From: Roseovarius spongiae
GTDB taxonomy: Bacteria; Pseudomonadota; Alphaproteobacteria; Rhodobacterales; Rhodobacteraceae
Assembly (NCBI RefSeq): GCF_003651245.1
Contig: NZ_RAPE01000008.1
Location: 32,402-96,401, forward strand
Direction of reading: 5' to 3'
Length of the DNA: 64,000 nt
Position 1 is the stretch's first letter, and each line of letters starts with the position of its first letter. The notes beneath the pieces are model-generated. The model was given only the letters and a program-made list of their open reading frames with translations. It was not told where the DNA came from and did not search any database. The translations under genes were made by a program, and so were the position numbers. Of this stretch, positions 8,311 through 15,457 are shown piece by piece.

Positions 8311-8415
8311 AACGGGAGGCGAGATTTATGGCCCAAGCTTCGCCCCCCGTTCCGTTCATCTTCAGCGAATGAACGGCCCGGTGGCCGAATGAACATCAAC
8401 AGAAAGGAATGAACG

Positions 8416-10290
8416 ATGACAATGCACGACTCCCCCCGCCTCAAGACCCTGAACGACGTCCGTCTCCTGCTGCCGACTGTCTATTCCGAAGCGTCCGCGC
8501 GGACGCTCGATGCGGCGCTGCGAAAAGCCGAGAAGCTGACCGGCCGGAAACTGTCGCAGCTGCCGGCCGACGAGAACGCCTGGTATTCGGAGTTCCGGAA
8601 AATCGTCTGGGCCGGCGCGTTCCGCGGTGCCACCCCGGGCGATCAACAGACTGCCTTCGAGATCTGGGGCAAGAAGATCGCGGCCACGATCCGGCGCACG
8701 CAGGCGCATCTGGCGCAGCCGATCGTCGTCGCGGACGAAAGCACGGCCTGGGACCAGATCGTGGATTACGCCGCCGGCGTGGAAAACACCGTCGATGGCG
8801 AGGGCATCCGGATACTGCCGAACATGTTCTCGCTGTCGATGATAACGCTGCGCTCGCAATGCCGGTCCCTGCACCCGGGCGCGTTGACCACCGACACCGC
8901 GTTCGCGGCGCTTGCGAAATGCCGGGCGGACAAAGTTACGTCCTTGCGCAATGCGATCCGGGCGTTCAACCGGCTCATCCGAGAGCAGAACCGCCATGGC
9001 GCGATCGCCCATCTGCTGCCCAATGCACCGATCGGCCCCCTGCCGCTCTTGCGCGACGCAGCGCTGGACTGGAGCCGGTTTACGGACGATTTCCTCGCCT
9101 CCCGCGACCGGGCGATTGCAAGAGCCGTTCAGCCGGATCGCAAGGCGCGGCGCGACCGGTTCGACGGTCGTCTTGGAAAGAGCAAGCTCGGGAGCGCCGG
9201 CGCGCGGAAAGGCCGCTGGAGAAAGATCCGAAACCCCGACGCCGCGCGCAAGGCGCATCTGAACGCTCTCAGCTGGCTGATCCGGCATGCTTTCCCCGAC
9301 CGCGAAGTGGCCTACGCGTTCGAGCGCATCGAGGATCTGTTCACGCCTGCGATCGCCACCCGCGCGGTCGATGCCTACATCGCGCGGGCGCGGGCCTCGG
9401 AGACGCTGATCGATCCCAACGAGACGGCGTCGGCCGCCACCATCCTCTCGAGGCTCCAGGTCCTGGCCGAGCGCAATGGCTGGGATGAAGATATCGTCTT
9501 CGAACTGGAAGATGCCCGGTTCGACCGGGTCGACAGCTACCAGACCCGCGAGATGTCGCAGGAACGCGCGCAGTTCGTCAAGCTGGTGCAGCGCGACCCT
9601 TCCGTCGCCCGCGCCATCGTCTCCGGCCCCCGGCGGCTGGCTGGCGAAGCACAACTGGTCTTCGACGATTGGGACGGCTTCAGGACGCGCGAGCGTGAAG
9701 AGGCCCTGCACCTTTCCATGGGCGCCTGCCTGCTCGCGCTGCAACTCGCCCGCGCGGTGCGCAGCAAGAACCTCAACGGCTTGCTCATCGATGGTCCCGA
9801 CGCCGAGCTCGTGCGCCCGCTTCGCGATGCAAAGCCCTGGCTCGACATCCATCGCGGGCGCGTCAAGAACCGCCGGCCGATCGAAGGGGAAATCCCCGAG
9901 CGCCACTGGAAAGTCATCGTCGCCTGGCTCGATCAGGGTCTGCCGAAATGGTGCGCGAAACACGGCATCGATTTCAACGATAACGAGTTGCTGCTTCCCG
10001 GCCCGGCCGGCGTTCTGTCGCGCCAGATGTACAACCGGATCTGGAACCGCTGCGTGGATCGTCTCGGCGTGCCGGGCCTGCAGCCGCACATGATGCGCCA
10101 CGTCGCGGCGACAATCTGGCTGGCCGCGAATCCCGGCGACTACGCGACAGTCGCGGCGTTCCTCTGCGACAAGATCTCGACGGTCGAGAAATTCTACGCG
10201 CGCGGGGAAGGAGCGGCCGCGGCCAGGCTTTTCGCCGAAGCGCTCGAGGCGCTCGACCCCACGCTCCGGTCTTTCCTGAAAAGAGGATGA
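8416..10290 (+). CDS. Large atypical tyrosine recombinase
   Basis: A 624-residue protein from the ATG at 8416 (GAAAGGAATGAACG upstream). The C-terminal region carries the integrase box: H558-M-M-R561 and the likely nucleophile Tyr594 in VEKFYARGEG. Where most integrases have LGH before the Tyr, this one has LCD (FLCDKIST), so the second conserved His is replaced. The N-terminal 400 residues, mostly helical and Arg/Lys-rich, far exceed the usual core-binding domain. The next recombinase starts inside its stop codon (ATGA overlap), which suggests the two work together, as in other multi-recombinase elements. No homologue name is recognised with certainty. Confidence 0.72.
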   Translation: MTMHDSPRLKTLNDVRLLLPTVYSEASARTLDAALRKAEKLTGRKLSQLPADENAWYSEFRKIVWAGAFRGATPGDQQTAFEIWGKKIAATIRRTQAHLAQPIVVADESTAWDQIVDYAAGVENTVDGEGIRILPNMFSLSMITLRSQCRSLHPGALTTDTAFAALAKCRADKVTSLRNAIRAFNRLIREQNRHGAIAHLLPNAPIGPLPLLRDAALDWSRFTDDFLASRDRAIARAVQPDRKARRDRFDGRLGKSKLGSAGARKGRWRKIRNPDAARKAHLNALSWLIRHAFPDREVAYAFERIEDLFTPAIATRAVDAYIARARASETLIDPNETASAATILSRLQVLAERNGWDEDIVFELEDARFDRVDSYQTREMSQERAQFVKLVQRDPSVARAIVSGPRRLAGEAQLVFDDWDGFRTREREEALHLSMGACLLALQLARAVRSKNLNGLLIDGPDAELVRPLRDAKPWLDIHRGRVKNRRPIEGEIPERHWKVIVAWLDQGLPKWCAKHGIDFNDNELLLPGPAGVLSRQMYNRIWNRCVDRLGVPGLQPHMMRHVAATIWLAANPGDYATVAAFLCDKISTVEKFYARGEGAAAARLFAEALEALDPTLRSFLKRG

Positions 10291-11705
10291 TCATGAACAA
10301 GAACCGCACAAGAAGACCAGAAGACCTCGCCCGGCGCATGCCCCATGTTCCCGCGGCCGTCGTCGCGCGGATGCAGGACCATCTGCGCCAGGGCGCGCCA
10401 CTCCAGCGCGGCATGCCCGCCGTGCTGGAGGATTTCCACGCGCGCCTGGAGGCGGCCGGTCTGGCGCCCGAGCAGGCAGGCCCGGAGATCTTCCGGGCCG
10501 TGGGCGCCTCCCGTTCGCGTTTCCGCTGCCTCGTTGCGGCGCTCCGGCAATTCGCGCCGGAGACGCCGCTGGCGGCGTCCATCCCTGTCAAGCAGGAGTG
10601 GGATCACTGGCTCAACGAAAGATACAACAAGAAGGCTCCGGCGAAGCGCGTATCGCGGCACGTCGGGCTGCCGCCCGAGGCATGGCCGGAGTCCTGGCAG
10701 TCGGCGCTCGCCTGTCTCGATCGCAGCGTGCGCCCATACGGAACCCGCCTGCGCAAGCTCGCTCCGCGCACCCGGGCAGGCGTGATCAGCGCGGTCGGTC
10801 TGCTTGCCCGGTCGCGCGAATGGGCTGCGGATCGCGGGGTCGAGATACCCGCTCTCCCCTCCGGGGACCTGTTCGCGGGATTCCTGCACTATCTCGAAGA
10901 GGAACGCGCTGTCAGTTTTGGGACCGCGCGCGACTATCTCGAGAGCGCGCGGATGTTTTTTCTGCGCGCCGGGCTGTTCGACGAGGCGAGCTACGAAGCC
11001 CTCGCAGACCTGATCGCCGCCCTTGCCGAGGAAGCGGCGGAGAGCGATCCCGGGAAATGGGCCCGGCTCAGAGAGTTTCGCACGGCCTTTTCGCTCGCGG
11101 ATCCCCTCAAGCTCGCACTGGCCTGCTCAGCAGAGGCGAAGACCCTCGCCGGCAACTCGGTCAAGGCGGCGAAGCTCCGGCAGAAGGCAATGATCTACGC
11201 GCTGCTGGTCAATACCGGCGACCGGCAGGGGGATCTGCGGTTTTATCGCATCGACATCGATCTTGTCCGCGACGCGGCTGGCGACTGGCGCCACGGCATC
11301 CGGCAGGGCAAGACGGGCAAGGCCAAGGAGGTCGATGCGCTCTGGCCCGGCGCCTCCGCGCTGATCGACAGCCACATTCTCGGGGATCGGCCGGAGTGGC
11401 GGCTACCCGGTCGGCTCGCCGAAATCGAGGGGATGAACCTGCTGACGCTGTCCGATCACGTCGTCGGCAAGGGTTACATCAATCGACGCCTGGCGGCGGA
11501 TTTCGACATCCATGGCCACCTGGTGCGTACGCTCATCGCCGATCTCATTCGCCGCACCCGTCCCGAGGCGCTCTGGGCGCTGCAAGCGATGCTCGGCCAT
11601 ACCGACCGGCATACCCAAAAGGTCTATCGCTCGGAGTTCGACGAGAGCAAAGCCGTCCAGGAATTCGACGCGCTTGTCGGCCAGCTCAGCGCGCCGCAAT
11701 CGTGA
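10287..11705 (+). CDS. Tyrosine recombinase, second of coupled pair
   Basis: A 472-residue protein whose ATG overlaps the stop of the previous recombinase by four bases. Catalytic residues are visible: R313 (NTGDRQGDL), a conserved Lys region (GIRQGKTGKAKE), H411-L-V-R414, H438 in MLGHTD and Tyr447 in KVYRSEF. All the expected tyrosine-recombinase residues are therefore present, unlike its partner. The N-terminal 170 residues are helical and basic, fitting a SAM-like core-binding region. Tight coupling to the larger recombinase and the upstream HTH gene suggests one mobile or inversion system. Confidence 0.78.
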   Translation: MIMNKNRTRRPEDLARRMPHVPAAVVARMQDHLRQGAPLQRGMPAVLEDFHARLEAAGLAPEQAGPEIFRAVGASRSRFRCLVAALRQFAPETPLAASIPVKQEWDHWLNERYNKKAPAKRVSRHVGLPPEAWPESWQSALACLDRSVRPYGTRLRKLAPRTRAGVISAVGLLARSREWAADRGVEIPALPSGDLFAGFLHYLEEERAVSFGTARDYLESARMFFLRAGLFDEASYEALADLIAALAEEAAESDPGKWARLREFRTAFSLADPLKLALACSAEAKTLAGNSVKAAKLRQKAMIYALLVNTGDRQGDLRFYRIDIDLVRDAAGDWRHGIRQGKTGKAKEVDALWPGASALIDSHILGDRPEWRLPGRLAEIEGMNLLTLSDHVVGKGYINRRLAADFDIHGHLVRTLIADLIRRTRPEALWALQAMLGHTDRHTQKVYRSEFDESKAVQEFDALVGQLSAPQS

Positions 11706-11766
11706 GGCCGGGCCATGCCTCTTCGCCAAAACCCGGCCACCTTCGCGAACGGCGCCGCCGCGCGAC

Positions 11767-11892
11767 CCGGACGCGATCACGCTCTACAAGAACGCCGGCG
11801 GCGCGCATTTCGACCTGCTCGTCGCCGGGGAAGTGTTTGGCGGGCGAGACTGGATGAAGCTGGCCTCCGCCCGCCGGACCTTTTCGGAATAG
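11767..11892 (+). pseudogene. C-terminal remnant of ornithine cyclodeaminase family
   Basis: The last 41 codons before the stop at 11892 read PDAITLYKNAGGAHFDLLVA followed by VFGG. This strongly resembles the C-terminal signature of the ornithine cyclodeaminase/mu-crystallin family (DAITVYKNAGGAHFDL). Nothing upstream belongs to the family; the sequence runs directly into the 3' end of the recombinase gene. The gene has been cut and only its tail remains, probably at an integration or deletion boundary. Confidence 0.7.
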
Positions 11893-12234
11893 AAGGTGCG
11901 CAACGTCAGCTGGTATTCGCTTCCGAGCCGCCGGACATCACGGTCCGGTTGGCATCGCGCGACATCACTTCCCGGTCCTTCAGAAGAGCAAGACGGCTCA
12001 CCAGAACCATGATAATCGGGGCGGCCCGGATGATTGACGTGCTCGTTCTCTCAGGTGACCCTTCGAAAACCTCGATCCTGCCCGCATAGCCTTCCGTTGA
12101 GCCGTCTAAAGAGCCGTCCATTTTGCCGTCCCATCCTGCCTAATCTCGACAGCAGGACTCGCACAAAGGCGCTTTTACGTCTGAAGCTGGAGTTCTCCGC
12201 TACGGTTGTCTGGCTGGGAGAGGAGCGGAATCAC

Positions 12235-12261
12235 ATGAAGGCATCGAAGTTTTCAGACGCG
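12235..12261 (+). mobile_element. IS3-family OrfA start, remnant
   Basis: The nine codons MKASKFSDA, after a GGAGAGGAGCGG ribosome site, match the usual start of an IS3-type transposase OrfA (MKASKFSDAQKAF). The similarity stops abruptly after 12261. The preceding 80 bases may be the element's left-end leader, but I could not place a terminal repeat. It is a truncated insertion-sequence scar. Confidence 0.55.
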
Positions 12262-12270
12262 CTGCTACGG

Positions 12271-12447
12271 TCAGGTGGTGCACACGATCAACTTTCCAAT
12301 CCGGAACAATGGACGCAGGCCAGTCGTCTCATCAAGTTCAGCCTGATCCTTCAGAGCCGGGAAAATATCGCGATCTGAGCCAGAGAGTGAATTATCCTCG
12401 CCTTCTTCGGGTGCTGCGCCGCGCTTTCGTGCCGAACTCTTGATCAT
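12271..12447 (-). CDS. Possible small or truncated protein, 58 residues
   Basis: A frame from an ATG at 12447, with GAGG ten bases upstream, begins MIKSSARKRGAAPEEGEDNS and ends VCTT. It is polar and acidic, lower in GC than the neighbouring genes. The IS3 scar starts only nine bases beyond its stop, so it may be the 5' part of a gene cut by that insertion. No family recognised. Confidence 0.3.
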   Translation of the reverse strand: MIKSSARKRGAAPEEGEDNSLSGSDRDIFPALKDQAELDETTGLRPLFRIGKLIVCTT

Positions 12448-12649
12448 GTCTTTAACCTCATACCTGAACGTCTTACTTCTCGTCGCGGGCCAATTGCCCG
12501 GAGATCGTGACAGAATTCTGACGACTTCGGGCGGGGGCCGGCTGAAACCAGGAAACAGTCTATTTCTTTAGACAAGTGCGTTCAGAGGTGCGAGCGGATC
12601 ATTCGCAAGCGCCTCGGCGATCCCCCTGACAGGAGCGGTGGCGCCGTCT

Positions 12650-13273
12650 TTACACCGCGCCGGAAAGGCTACCGTTCCCTGGCCTGACGCCCGCGTCCTC
12701 CAGCCCCTCGCGATCCGGCAGGTCGCGCAGGCTTTCGAGGCCGAAAGCGAGCAGGAACCGCTCGGTCGTCACGAAGGTATAGGGCGCGCCGCGGCGGGGG
12801 GCGCGGGGGCCGGTGGCGATGAGGCCGCGGGCGTGCAGACGGCCGATCAGGTCGCGCCCGATCTCGCGCCCGAAGATCTCCTTCAGCCCGTCGCGGGTGA
12901 TCGGCTGGCGATAGGCGATGGCGGCGAGCACCGCGATGTCGTATTCGCGAAGATCGAGCGCCTGGTCGCCGACATCCGCGGCCGCCCGGATCGCCGGCGC
13001 GTGGGCCGCGCGGGTGCGCAGCATCCAGCCGCCCGCCACCCGCGCCACCTCGAAGGCGCGCCCTTCGAGATCGGCGGCGAGGTCCTCGACCAGCAGGTCG
13101 ACCGACGCCCCCTGCCCCACCACGCGGGCCAGGTCCTCGCGCGGCACGGGCGCGGCGCTGGCGAACAGCACCGCCTCGACCCTGTGCATCCATTCCCGCC
13201 AGCGCAACTCGGGCGGCAGGTCGGCCAGTTCGCGGTCCAGCTCGGGCTCGGCTCGGGTCTTCGCCACGCTCAC
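12650..13273 (-). CDS. scpB: Plasmid-type SMC-Scp complex subunit ScpB
   Basis: A 207-residue ScpB family protein with two winged-helix domains: RVEAVLFASAAPVPREDLAR (about 31-50) and AVLAAIAYRQPITR (about 115-128). It then has IFGREIGRDLIGRLHARGLI and GAPYTFVTTERFLLAFG, all hallmark ScpB segments. Chromosomal ScpB, with ScpA kleisin and SMC, forms the bacterial condensin that compacts and segregates DNA. Here no scpA or smc is nearby; it is coupled (ATGA overlap) to an upstream DUF1403 gene. This arrangement recurs on alphaproteobacterial plasmids, so a role in replicon maintenance or regulation is inferred. Confidence 0.87.
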   Translation of the reverse strand: MSVAKTRAEPELDRELADLPPELRWREWMHRVEAVLFASAAPVPREDLARVVGQGASVDLLVEDLAADLEGRAFEVARVAGGWMLRTRAAHAPAIRAAADVGDQALDLREYDIAVLAAIAYRQPITRDGLKEIFGREIGRDLIGRLHARGLIATGPRAPRRGAPYTFVTTERFLLAFGLESLRDLPDREGLEDAGVRPGNGSLSGAV

Positions 13274-14157
13274 ACCCCGTAGAGCCGGAACGTGTCGCGC
13301 CCGGTCAGCTCGCGCACCGCGCCGAGGTCCACCAGCCGGTCGCAGAGCCGGCGCGCCGCCCGGTCCGGCAGGAGCAGCGCCGCGGGCGCCGCCGCGTCGC
13401 GGGTCAGGAATATCTCGACCGCCGCCGCGGCGCCTTTCGCGCGCAGCTTCGGCGCCACCGCGTTCAGGCGCGCCGCCCTCCGCGCCAGATCCGCGGCAAG
13501 GCGCAGGGCCTCGGCCGCCGCGAGCGTCGCCGCGCGATGGCAGGCGACCCTGAGATCATCGCCCCGCTTGCGCAGATCGGCGCGCTTCAGACCGTTGACG
13601 AGCAGCGGCGCCGGACGGGCCCAGCCCAGGGCCTGCGCCAGCGCCGCATCGGCGAGGATGAGACCGGCCGCCTCGGCGCGCGGGCGCTCCGCCAGAACCG
13701 TCTCGAGCACCGAAGAGGCGCGCGCGACGGGCGCCTCCGCGCGCCCCGCGTCGAGCCAGATCGCGATCCGCCGCTCGTCCTCGCCGGGCAGGGCCCGGGC
13801 CAGGGCCCCGGGCGACGCCGGCCGCGCCACCGCGCGCCGCCAGGACAGGTAGATCTCGCCGGCCGGGCCGGGCAGGTCCCCGAGCCTCAGCAGGTGCGCC
13901 GCGTCGCGCAATTCCCCCGCCCGTTCGGGGCGCCCCGCGAAGGCCGCGCACGCCGCGGCGGCGCGCAGCGCCAGGCGGTCCCGCAGCAGCGCCCCGGGCG
14001 TCGTTTCCGCCGAGAGCGCCAGATGCAGATGCGCAAGGGCGGCCCCCGAGAGGAACGCCGCGTCTTCAGGGGTTTCGGCCCGTCTCAAGGCGACCCAGCC
14101 CGGCATCCGGGATAGTGTCTCGAGGCTCGGCTCGTGGAGGATGGGCTCGGGTTTCAT
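13270..14157 (-). CDS. DUF1403 family protein
   Basis: A 295-residue, Ala/Arg/Leu-rich helical protein. It begins MKPEPILHEPSLETLSRMPG and contains the family-like segment FLSGAALAHLHLAL (about 35-48) and repeated helices. DUF1403 proteins of rhizobial and rhodobacterial plasmids have no known biochemical role. Its stop overlaps the scpB start by four bases, and a tyrosine recombinase is divergently encoded 156 bases upstream. No signal peptide or membrane segment. The family call rests on overall character and context; the function is unknown. Confidence 0.72.
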   Translation of the reverse strand: MKPEPILHEPSLETLSRMPGWVALRRAETPEDAAFLSGAALAHLHLALSAETTPGALLRDRLALRAAAACAAFAGRPERAGELRDAAHLLRLGDLPGPAGEIYLSWRRAVARPASPGALARALPGEDERRIAIWLDAGRAEAPVARASSVLETVLAERPRAEAAGLILADAALAQALGWARPAPLLVNGLKRADLRKRGDDLRVACHRAATLAAAEALRLAADLARRAARLNAVAPKLRAKGAAAAVEIFLTRDAAAPAALLLPDRAARRLCDRLVDLGAVRELTGRDTFRLYGV

Positions 14158-14234
14158 GTTCAGAGCCTATCTTGCCGCGGCGCTTATGGCCACAAGATAT
14201 CGCACAAACCGCCCCATCCTGCCGCACAGTGTCG

Positions 14235-14261
14235 TGTCCAATAAGTTTGCATTATCGGACA
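14235..14261. other. 10-7-10 inverted repeat upstream of integrase, dif-like
   Basis: TGTCCAATAA (14235-14244) and TTATCGGACA (14252-14261) are inverted with one mismatch around a 7-base spacer GTTTGCA. The inner ATAA...TTAT resembles the centre of XerCD dif sites. It lies 52 bases before the integrase start and in the DUF1403/integrase divergent promoter. Candidate recombination core or operator. Confidence 0.45.
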
Positions 14262-14313
14262 TAAATGGATAGGCTGGCAAACAGGCGCAGAATTCGGGAA
14301 TTTCCGGGGAAAG

Positions 14314-15438
14314 ATGGCCACAGGGGACGAGAAATCGACGTCATCGCGCTCTGGCGCGTTCCATGATGCTCAGCGTCGTCGTTCTGGCGACAAGAACGAC
14401 GCAGACGAGAGAGAGCAGGCGCAAGGCGATGCCATCGCCTTGCCCGCGCATGTCGCAGGGTCCGGCACGCTCGACCGGCTGGTCGACACGGCGCGGGATT
14501 ATGCCCGGGCTGCGGCGTCCGAGAACACGTTGAAGGCCTACGCCAAGGACTGGGCCCACTTTGCGCGCTGGTGCCGGCTGAAAGGCGCGGACCCCCTGCC
14601 CCCGTCGCCCGAGATGATTGGTCTCTACCTTGCAGATCTGGCAACGCCCACAGGCAAGAGCCCTGCCCTTCTGGTCTCGACCATCGAGCGACGTCTCTCG
14701 GGCCTTGCCTGGCACTATGCGCAACGGGGCTTCACCCTGGATCGCAGGAACCGCCATATCGCCACGGTTATGGCGGGCATCAAACGCAGGCATGCGCGCC
14801 CACCGGTTCAGAAGGAAGCGATCCTGCGCGATGACATCCTGGCGATGATCGCCACCCTGCCCCATGACCTGCGCGGGCTGCGGGATCGGGCGATCCTGCT
14901 TCTGGGTTACGCCGGCGGGCTGCGCCGCTCCGAGATCGTCAGCCTCGACGTTCACAAGGACGACACACCGGATTCGGGCGGCTGGGTCGATATCCTCGAC
15001 GGCGGCGCCCTGCTCACGCTCAACGCCAAGACCGGCTGGCGCGAGGTCGAGATCGGGCGTGGGTCAAGCGATCAAACCTGCCCCGTCCATGCGCTGGAGC
15101 AATGGCTGCATTTCGCCCGGATCGATTTCGGACCCGTCTTCACGCGCACCTCGCGCGACGGGAAGCGGGCGCTGGACGCCCGCCTTTCCGACAAACACGT
15201 CGCGCGGCTGATCAAGCGATGCGTGCTCGACGCCGGCATCCGCCCGGAGCTGTCGCAGAAGGACCGCCTCGCGCTGTTTTCGGGCCACTCCTTGCGCGCC
15301 GGGCTCGCCAGCGCGGCGGAAGTCGACGAGCGCCATGTCCAGAAGCAGCTCGGCCACGCCTCCGCCGAGATGACCCGCCGCTACCAGCGTCGCCGCGATA
15401 GGTTCCGCGTCAACCTGACCAAGGCGGCGGGGCTATAG
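14314..15438 (+). CDS. Tyrosine recombinase/integrase
   Basis: A 374-residue site-specific recombinase from the ATG at 14314 (GGGGAAAG directly upstream). A SAM-like core-binding domain occupies about residues 50-150 (SENTLKAYAKDWAHFARWC). The catalytic residues are R204 (GYAGGLRRSEI), H325-S-L-R328, H348 (QLGHAS) and nucleophile Y357 (TRRYQRR). The set is complete, unlike the recombinase at 8416. It is divergent from DUF1403-scpB, a combination seen on other alphaproteobacterial plasmids, where such enzymes may resolve multimers or integrate DNA. The inverted repeat at 14235-14261 is a candidate target. Confidence 0.9.
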   Translation: MATGDEKSTSSRSGAFHDAQRRRSGDKNDADEREQAQGDAIALPAHVAGSGTLDRLVDTARDYARAAASENTLKAYAKDWAHFARWCRLKGADPLPPSPEMIGLYLADLATPTGKSPALLVSTIERRLSGLAWHYAQRGFTLDRRNRHIATVMAGIKRRHARPPVQKEAILRDDILAMIATLPHDLRGLRDRAILLLGYAGGLRRSEIVSLDVHKDDTPDSGGWVDILDGGALLTLNAKTGWREVEIGRGSSDQTCPVHALEQWLHFARIDFGPVFTRTSRDGKRALDARLSDKHVARLIKRCVLDAGIRPELSQKDRLALFSGHSLRAGLASAAEVDERHVQKQLGHASAEMTRRYQRRRDRFRVNLTKAAGL

Positions 15439-15457
15439 GCCCGCCCCGCGGCCGCGC

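Larger units (their letters stand above)
11706..12649. other. Gene-fragment region between recombinases and ScpB
   Basis: No intact gene is evident. It contains an ornithine-cyclodeaminase-like C-terminal fragment (11767-11892), the first codons of an IS3-type OrfA (12235-12261) and a possible small leftward frame (12271-12447). Bases 11893-12234 and 12448-12649 show no coding signal that I trust. The patchwork suggests repeated insertion and deletion. Confidence 0.55.

Noticed and set aside
8362..10101. Leftward 579-codon frame opposite the first recombinase
   Set aside because: The forward frame holds the integrase catalytic residues and a good ribosome site; the reverse frame shows no motif.
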